NCBI GenBank assembly: GCA_015522395.1
Contig: WAMH01000220.1
Span: forward strand, 1-6,448
Length of the DNA stretch: 6,448 nucleotides
Reading direction: 5' to 3'
Source: Thermococcus sp.
Lineage (GTDB): Archaea > Methanobacteriota_B > Thermococci > Thermococcales > Thermococcaceae
Shown here in pieces: positions 1-3,815 of the stretch (its first letter is position 1; each line of letters starts with the position of its first letter). The notes under the pieces are model-generated. The model had not been told where the DNA came from and did no database searches. It was given only the letters and a program-made list of their open reading frames with translations. A program made the position numbers and the translations under genes.

Positions 1-129
1 CATGACGAGGAGGTAAAGAGAGTAAAGATAGCCAACCTGCGAATAGCTAAGGTTAAGGGCATTCTTAAAGTAAACTGTGAGAACCGGTGTTATGACGTTC
101 CTGCTGTAGAAGATGACAACACTAACTAA
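1..129 (+). CDS. C-terminal fragment of an unrecognised protein (5' end outside window)
   Basis: The first frame is open from the first base to a TAA at 127-129, giving 42 residues. The stretch looks protein-like: a Lys/Arg/Glu-rich beginning (HDEEVKRVKIANLRIAKVKG), a short hydrophobic strand (ILKVNC), two cysteines four residues apart (CENRC) and an acidic end (VEDDNTN). I do not recognise a family, and 42 residues are too few to assign one. The gene converges on the radical SAM gene, whose stop lies 70 bases further on. It is in the AT-richer left part of the window. It could be the end of a real gene or a chance open frame; only sequence to the left can tell. Confidence 0.4.
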   Translation, partial: HDEEVKRVKIANLRIAKVKGILKVNCENRCYDVPAVEDDNTN

Positions 130-217
130 AATCATTCTCCACGAGACGGAACTCAATGATTTGGAAGAGCGGAGGGAAAAGGAAATGGAACCACCTCCTC
201 ATTCTTCAGACAGGTGA
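113..217 (+). CDS. possible small protein (34 aa), overlapping both neighbours
   Basis: An ATG at 113 opens a 34-codon frame ending in TGA at 215-217. The product starts MTTLTKIILHETELNDLEER, continues with a Glu/Lys-rich segment and ends with three prolines and HSSDR. Its composition (amphipathic helix, charged, then a Pro-rich tail) is more protein-like than most chance frames. It overlaps the end of the preceding frame by 17 bases and runs antisense into the last 19 bases of the radical SAM gene. No clear ribosome binding site precedes the ATG. It could be a translationally coupled small gene, the remnant of a longer one, the continuation of the upstream gene after a frameshift, or chance. 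No function is assigned. Confidence 0.22.
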   Translation: MTTLTKIILHETELNDLEERREKEMEPPPHSSDR

Positions 218-1530
218 TATGAGTATTCTGGAAGCCTTGGTGGAAACCTACCTGATACAAATGGGCATTTAGTTAGGTCTCTTCTGCTCAAAGCATCTTC
301 CCAAATACTTTTTAGTGGTTCCTGTCTGAGGTCTCCAAGGAAAATATCTCTAACACCACTGCACTGAATTACCTTTCCGTCATATCTAATTCTTAAGTCC
401 ATAGTTCCGGTTGGGCAGTTATCATAATCGAATTCTGGTGTCAACGCAGGGGCATAGATAGAGATGAAAGGACGATAGTCAACAGTTACATTTAACTCTC
501 TGTTTGCTCTATTCACGATGTCAAAAAACTGGACTAACATCTCTGGAGTCAGAAGGGCAGGTTTGTTATTAATGGCCCCTTTCCCTATTGGGAGATAATG
601 AAGCAGAGTTACGTGAGAAACCCCCAAAGAATCCAGAAGAGCTAAATGGTCCCATAGATTTTGAATGTTTATTGTACTCACAACTGACTTAACATGAGCT
701 TCAATATCCTCATCCCTCAGTAGCCTGATGTTATCAACAATCCGATCAAATATCTTTTTAGCAAGGCCCAAACTGTTTAGATTCATATATTTTGCATAGT
801 TCATAGGATTACCATGCAAACTTACCACTACGGGCATTGGGGGTATTAGTTTTAATGCATCTAATTGATGCCTTATTAAGTAACCGTTAGTTATTATAGT
901 AGAGTACATATCATACTCTCGAATCTCCTTGACAATACTATAAAGCTCCTTTCTGATAAGGGGTTCACCTCCCAGCAAAACGAAGTAAAAGACCTCCATC
1001 TCGCTAGCCTGTTTTATTATATCGAGTATCTCGCCAAATGAGAGTTCTTCTCCCACATTTTTATCACCATACACGTAGCAGAACTTACAAGAGAAATTAC
1101 AATCTCGGGTTATCTCCCATACTAAACGTATCGGGGATTTAGGGCGGGGTATGATAGAGCTAATCTTTGGATCCCCGATTTTTGGATAGTTCTTAGAGGA
1201 GAAAGTTTTGTTTGGATTCATGCGGACTGTGTACTTTCCATACTCTCTAAGGATTGATTTAATTGCATTAAGAAAAGAATCTAACTCTCTCTTATTAACT
1301 CCTTTCTTTTTTAAGGTATTTACAAGAGCATTATATCCTAAATTGTCATGCACGATAAAATGCTCCCTTATATAACTGGCAATTTCTAATCCTCTGTCTG
1401 TAACGACGAGGGGAGCTTTTAGTTTGGGCAGAAATACTAAGCCCCCATTATTTTCCTTTCTTAATATTAATCCATCAAGATACTTAACGAAATCCTCATT
1501 TGACAGAGAAAAGATGGAAGAAGGTTTCAT
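199..1530 (-). CDS. radical SAM peptide maturase with N-terminal PqqD-like (RRE) region and twitch/SPASM-like C-terminus
   Basis: The protein is 443 residues from the ATG at 1530. Residues 144-151 contain the radical SAM motif CNFSCKFC (CxxxCxxC), which binds the [4Fe-4S] cluster that cleaves SAM, and GGEP follows at 187-190. Residues about 28-100 resemble a PqqD-like RiPP recognition element: beta-strands (GGLVFLPK, APLVVTDRG), then helices (LEIASYIREH, ALVNTLKKKG, ELDSFLNAIKSILREYG). The C-terminal part has C372-x12-G-x4-C390 followed by GDLRQEPLKSIWED and C422, as in twitch/SPASM auxiliary-cluster domains, but with only three cysteines rather than the usual seven. The likely role is cytoplasmic modification of the peptide encoded just upstream; the chemistry cannot be read from sequence. 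The ATG at 1530 is chosen because GAGGGAG lies 8 bases before it. The frame stays open upstream to a TTG at 1629, but that extension runs across the peptide gene in another frame and lacks family features. The gene is AT-rich compared with the GC-rich genes to its right. Confidence 0.88.
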   Translation of the reverse strand: MKPSSIFSLSNEDFVKYLDGLILRKENNGGLVFLPKLKAPLVVTDRGLEIASYIREHFIVHDNLGYNALVNTLKKKGVNKRELDSFLNAIKSILREYGKYTVRMNPNKTFSSKNYPKIGDPKISSIIPRPKSPIRLVWEITRDCNFSCKFCYVYGDKNVGEELSFGEILDIIKQASEMEVFYFVLLGGEPLIRKELYSIVKEIREYDMYSTIITNGYLIRHQLDALKLIPPMPVVVSLHGNPMNYAKYMNLNSLGLAKKIFDRIVDNIRLLRDEDIEAHVKSVVSTINIQNLWDHLALLDSLGVSHVTLLHYLPIGKGAINNKPALLTPEMLVQFFDIVNRANRELNVTVDYRPFISIYAPALTPEFDYDNCPTGTMDLRIRYDGKVIQCSGVRDIFLGDLRQEPLKSIWEDALSRRDLTKCPFVSGRFPPRLPEYSYHLSEE

Positions 1531-1535
1531 CTTAA

Positions 1536-1545
1536 GATCTCCCTC
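1536..1545 (-). promoter_or_regulatory. ribosome binding site deciding the radical SAM start
   Basis: On the minus strand GAGGGAGATC begins inside the stop codon of the small peptide gene. GAGGGAG is followed by 8 bases and then the ATG at 1530. It resembles the GGAGGTGATC consensus of Thermococcales and supports 1530 as the start, implying translational coupling to the peptide gene. Confidence 0.6.
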
Positions 1546-1681
1546 AGCTTTCTTCAATGTGAACTTGTGGAAGCTGTAGGAACGTTCCTGCATCTTCATT
1601 ATAGTGCCCACATGCTCCAACTTTTGCAACTTTCTTCAAAATTCCTACCACGTAGGTAGACCCCTTAATCTCGGTTTCCAT
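1544..1681 (-). CDS. putative RiPP precursor peptide (45 aa)
   Basis: The ATG at 1681 opens a 45-codon frame ending in TGA at 1546-1544, 13 bases before the radical SAM start. Residues 1-20 are METEIKGSTYVVGILKKVAK, a short charged start followed by an amphipathic segment that could act as leader. Then come VGA and a polar C-terminal part containing C24, G25, H26, Y27, N28, E29, D30, A31, G32, and finally LQLPQ and an acidic end. There is one cysteine and two tyrosines (Y10, Y27). A GGAAGTGAT-like ribosome binding site lies at 1693-1685, and a candidate TATA element is correctly spaced upstream. Small size, position directly upstream of a maturase with a PqqD-like region, and tight spacing are the usual arrangement for a precursor. 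C24-D30 is a candidate modified core, which is inference. I do not recognise the peptide family. It could also be a small regulator or a chance frame, although the alternative N-terminal extension of the radical SAM gene across this DNA is less convincing. Confidence 0.68.
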   Translation of the reverse strand: METEIKGSTYVVGILKKVAKVGACGHYNEDAGTFLQLPQVHIEES

Positions 1682-1699
1682 AGCATCACTTCCAACATA

Positions 1700-1740
1700 T
1701 ATTCAGTAGTAATTAGAACTGAATTGATTTAAAAACTTTT
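1700..1740 (-). promoter_or_regulatory. candidate promoter of the peptide / radical SAM cassette
   Basis: On the minus strand AAAAG (1740-1736) followed by TTTTTAAAT (1735-1727) resembles a BRE plus TATA box. Transcription would start about 25 bases downstream, near 1705, giving a leader of roughly 24 bases that contains the peptide's ribosome binding site. The surrounding 60 bases are strongly AT-rich, so other TATA-like choices exist, such as the TTAATATAAG region near 1750. Confidence 0.45.
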
Positions 1741-1769
1741 CTAAATACTTATATTAACAACCAAACGTT

Positions 1770-1791
1770 AAAAACTCAAGAAGACAAAAAA
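1770..1791 (-). terminator. archaeal T-tract terminator after nadM
   Basis: Just past the nadM stop (1805) the minus strand reads a run of six T (1791-1786), then a further T-rich stretch and a run of five T (1774-1770). Archaeal RNA polymerase stops at such oligo-T tracts without needing a hairpin, and none is evident. This separates the nadM operon from the peptide/radical SAM cassette on the same strand. Confidence 0.6.
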
Positions 1792-1804
1792 GCAGGTAAA
1801 GAAA

Positions 1805-2371
1805 TCAGAACTCAGGAATCCTTATCGGCGCCTGCAGTTCCTTCTCGTTCTTCTCAAGGTTCGTCGCCAGCATTCTGATCCTCTCCACGCCATGGATTTC
1901 CTTTATGAACTCGGCGACGCTTTTGGGAACCAGCTCCTCCCATGGTTCGCCCTCCACCATGCGCCGCCTTATCTCTGTCGCCGAAAGAATGTCCTTCCGA
2001 AACATGGGCTGGACTATCACATCGTAGCCCTTCTCGCGGAAGAGCTGGGCAACCAGAGAGTTGCCGGTGAAGACCACGTCAAACCGGGGAACCATGCTGA
2101 CCACGTAGGTTGCCCAGATGGCGTTGAAGTTGATGTCCGGGAGAGGAATGAGGTAGTAGCGCTTGTCTGTAAGGCCTGCCTCGTCCAGAGCCCTTATCAG
2201 CATCTCCATTCTTTCGCTTGTTGTGAAGGGATTTTTCAGGGTATGGCTCGCCTGGGCACTTCCGATGCCAATGATAACTTCCTCAGCCTGGGAAAAGACA
2301 AACTCGAGGGCCTTGATGTGCCCGTTGTGCACAGGCTGGAAACGGCCTACGAAGAGCGCGCGCTTAACCAT
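1805..2371 (-). CDS. nadM: nicotinamide-nucleotide adenylyltransferase (archaeal NMNAT)
   Basis: This 188-residue protein joins NMN and ATP to make NAD+ and pyrophosphate, the last step of NAD synthesis and salvage, in the cytoplasm. It begins MVKRALFVGRFQPVHNGHIK, with the nucleotidyltransferase motif HNGH at residues 15-18. GIGSAQASHT at 36-44 and the C-terminal motif SATEIRR at 130-136 (S/TxxR class, contacting ATP phosphates) complete the archaeal NadM signature. The length fits the archaeal family, slightly extended at the C-terminus. A longer frame to an upstream ATG (2422) exists, but the start at 2371 has a near-perfect ribosome binding site GGAGGTGA (2384-2377) five bases away and matches the family N-terminus. 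The first eight bases (ATGGTTAA) overlap the end of the PIN-domain gene, so translation is probably coupled to it. It is the last gene of its operon, followed by T-tracts. Confidence 0.96.
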   Translation of the reverse strand: MVKRALFVGRFQPVHNGHIKALEFVFSQAEEVIIGIGSAQASHTLKNPFTTSERMEMLIRALDEAGLTDKRYYLIPLPDINFNAIWATYVVSMVPRFDVVFTGNSLVAQLFREKGYDVIVQPMFRKDILSATEIRRRMVEGEPWEELVPKSVAEFIKEIHGVERIRMLATNLEKNEKELQAPIRIPEF

Positions 2372-2720
2372 CGGTTTCACCTCCAAATAGAGAAATTTCC
2401 TCCGCCTTGGCTGGCATCTCAAAATCTGAGTCAGGGGTTACCAACGTCAGCTCATAAAACTTTGCAGTGGCAAGAATCAGCGAATCATTTAGGAGAAGCG
2501 CGTGCTTTGTCATCAGCTCAAAGGCCAGGTCGCTTATCTCCTCGGTCAGGGGGACTTCAACAAAATTTTCTCGAAGAAATCCATAAAGCTTGGAAAGCTC
2601 TTCCCTGTGAGCCAAGAATTCCTTTGTGCTGCCCCTCAACGAGCGGTAGCTTTTCCCGGTGACGTTTTTCAGAGATATGGCCTCAAGGATCACGGAGGAA
2701 TCAACCAAATAGCTCCTCAT
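2364..2720 (-). CDS. PIN-domain protein, probable VapC-type toxin ribonuclease
   Basis: The 118-residue product starts MRSYLVDSSVILEA with the first PIN aspartate at D7. The C-terminal half has the classic pattern: LTEEISDLAFEL, then LLLNDSLILATAKFY with D79, then LTLVTPDSDF with D97 and D99. These acidic residues bind the metal that cuts RNA in VapC toxins. The stretch between D7 and the conserved middle glutamate is short; E34 or E40 are candidates, and I cannot place that residue firmly. At 118 residues the protein is somewhat smaller than usual VapC proteins. GGAG lies four bases before the ATG. The start overlaps the preceding antitoxin-like gene by 20 bases and the end overlaps nadM by eight, so all three are read from one message. 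The role as toxin is inferred from family and neighbour; a housekeeping RNase role is possible. Confidence 0.8.
   Translation of the reverse strand: MRSYLVDSSVILEAISLKNVTGKSYRSLRGSTKEFLAHREELSKLYGFLRENFVEVPLTEEISDLAFELMTKHALLLNDSLILATAKFYELTLVTPDSDFEMPAKAEEISLFGGETDG
2377..2384 (-). promoter_or_regulatory. ribosome binding site of nadM
   Basis: The sequence GGAGGTGA on the minus strand lies five bases before the ATG at 2371, inside the last codons of the PIN-domain gene. It fixes the nadM start against the longer in-frame alternative at 2422. Confidence 0.8.
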
Positions 2721-2913
2721 ACAGCTCCAACCTCATCTCTTTTGCCGATTTTTCTGAAGGCACGATGCCAAAGATGTTATCAACGGTGACCGATGGCTTT
2801 TTCTTCAACCGTGAGAGGCCTGCTGAAAGGGCCTTTGGTTCCTTTTTGAAAACCTCCTCAAGCCCATCTGGAGCTGAAACCCGCACCGTTATTTCCCCCC
2901 TCCCGCTCACCAC
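2701..2913 (-). CDS. putative VapB-type antitoxin (start uncertain)
   Basis: From GTG at 2913 the product is 70 residues, with a strand-like start (GEITVRVSAP), a charged helix (DGLEEVFKKEPKALSAGLSRLKKK), a middle segment (PSVTVDNIFGIVPS) and an acidic helix at the end (SAKEMRLELYEELFG). Its size, its position directly before a PIN-domain gene and the 20-base overlap are typical of an antitoxin that binds and neutralises its VapC partner. I do not recognise a specific DNA-binding fold. The start is doubtful: GTG GTG at 2913/2910 has no clear ribosome binding site, although ATTTATCA (about 2943-2936) could be a TATA element for a leaderless message. The frame also stays open and protein-like upstream to 3012 without a usual start codon (see findings). 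Confidence 0.65.
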   Translation of the reverse strand: MVSGRGEITVRVSAPDGLEEVFKKEPKALSAGLSRLKKKPSVTVDNIFGIVPSEKSAKEMRLELYEELFG

Positions 2914-2983
2914 TAAAATCTTGGAGGTAGAGTTGATAAATCTTCTCAGCTCGAACTGGCTATGTTCAAGATTTTTGAACCTT

Positions 2984-3766
2984 TCATTCAGATTCCCGAA
3001 CGAGCCTTGTCCTCACCTCGTCCCCGACCTTTAGATTAAGCCTTTCAGCTGCACTCCCCTGGTTGACGGCTATCTCAAGGTAGTCGTGGCTTCCGGGCAA
3101 AGCGAGGAGGTCGCCAGGTTTAACCTGACCGTAGGTTTCGCGGTAGGGAATCCTGAGGCCGAAGTCGGGAAGCTCAACCGCTTTTGGCCTTTCGTAGTTT
3201 TCAAGGTTCAGAATAACGTTCCCGAAGTCGTCGATGTAGATGACCCTAAGGAGCCAAATATCCTTCTCTTTCCTCGGTTCCAAGTCGAGCTTAACGAGGG
3301 AATCAAGAGAAATCTCCTCGGCGAACTCCCCTGGGGGAATTCCCCTCTCTATGAGCGCTCCAGCCGGTCCAAAAACATCCCTTCCGTGGAAGGTCGAGCT
3401 TACTCTCCAGCCTGTGAAGCGCCTGATTCTCTCGAGGTCTATCCCCCAGGCTTTTTTGGGCTTTATGTGCTTCATCGGAAGAGTAGCTAACCCGTTGTCC
3501 GGGACGACCAGCCACTGGTCGCCTTCTATGATTACGGCCCTCCTCCCGGTTCCGACGCCCGGGTCTATCACGCCAACGTGGACCGTTCCCTCGGGTGAGT
3601 ACTTGACAACCTGCTCCATGACGAAGGAACCTTCAACGACGGAGTGCCGGGTTATAGCGTGGGTCACGTCAACGAGCTTTGCTTGGGGGTTGATTCTGAG
3701 CATCGCAACTTTCATCTCTCCCACGTAGGGACCCCTAAGCCCGAAGTCGGTTGTGAGGGTTATCAT
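2984..3766 (-). CDS. SAM hydroxide adenosyltransferase (adenosine-forming SAM hydrolase, DUF62 family)
   Basis: The 260-residue enzyme hydrolyses S-adenosylmethionine to adenosine and L-methionine. It is related to SAM-dependent fluorinases and chlorinases but uses an activated water. It begins MITLTTDFGLRGPYVGEMK, and the family motifs follow: VDVTH (32-36), VGVIDPGVGTGRR (64-76), VVPDNGL (87-93) and FHGRDVFGPA (126-135). With the ATG at 3766 the catalytic triad falls at D68, R75 and H127, the same numbers I recall for the characterised Pyrococcus homologue, which supports this start over the GTG at 3775. GGGTGGT also lies four bases before that ATG. It is the first gene of the minus-strand operon and ends in ATGA, 70 bases before the antitoxin GTG. 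Its cellular purpose is not settled in the literature; SAM level control or methionine/adenosine recycling are suggestions. Confidence 0.95.
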   Translation of the reverse strand: MITLTTDFGLRGPYVGEMKVAMLRINPQAKLVDVTHAITRHSVVEGSFVMEQVVKYSPEGTVHVGVIDPGVGTGRRAVIIEGDQWLVVPDNGLATLPMKHIKPKKAWGIDLERIRRFTGWRVSSTFHGRDVFGPAGALIERGIPPGEFAEEISLDSLVKLDLEPRKEKDIWLLRVIYIDDFGNVILNLENYERPKAVELPDFGLRIPYRETYGQVKPGDLLALPGSHDYLEIAVNQGSAAERLNLKVGDEVRTRLVRESE

Positions 3767-3815
3767 CGTTACCACCCAAAGCTTATTAACGATTGGACTT
3801 TAAAGGGTTTGGACG
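3767..3815. promoter_or_regulatory. compact divergent promoter region
   Basis: Only 49 bases separate the SAM hydrolase start and the lipoprotein start, so the two promoters must interleave. CTTTAAAG, a perfect palindrome at 3798-3805, is suitably placed as TATA element for the minus-strand gene (start near 3775-3778). CTTATTAA at 3782-3789 could serve the plus strand, with transcription beginning within a few bases of the ATG at 3816. That fits the lack of a ribosome binding site there, i.e. a near-leaderless message. The GGGTGGT ribosome binding site for the minus strand lies at 3771-3777. Confidence 0.45.

Noticed and set aside
156..272. Small plus-strand frame beginning MIWKSGGKRKWNHLL
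   Set aside because: Most of it is antisense to the 3' end of the radical SAM gene, it has no ribosome binding site, and it competes with a more protein-like frame (113-217).
1646..1660. Inverted repeat CTACC-TACGT-GGTAG (minus strand) between the cassette promoter and the radical SAM gene
   Set aside because: It lies inside the peptide coding frame (STYVVG codons), is only five bases per arm and has no T-tract after it, so it is probably chance.
1645..1686. ATG at 1686 opening a 13-codon frame upstream of the peptide start
   Set aside because: It is out of frame, ends after 13 codons and overlaps the likely ribosome binding site; the ATG at 1681 gives the 45-residue product.
1892..2662. 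Long plus-strand open frame of 256 codons
   Set aside because: It runs antisense across nadM and the PIN gene in GC-rich DNA; its translation has no recognisable motif, while the minus-strand frames have clear ones.
3086..3728. Plus-strand frames of 134 and 162 codons
   Set aside because: Both are antisense to the SAM hydrolase, whose family motifs are complete.
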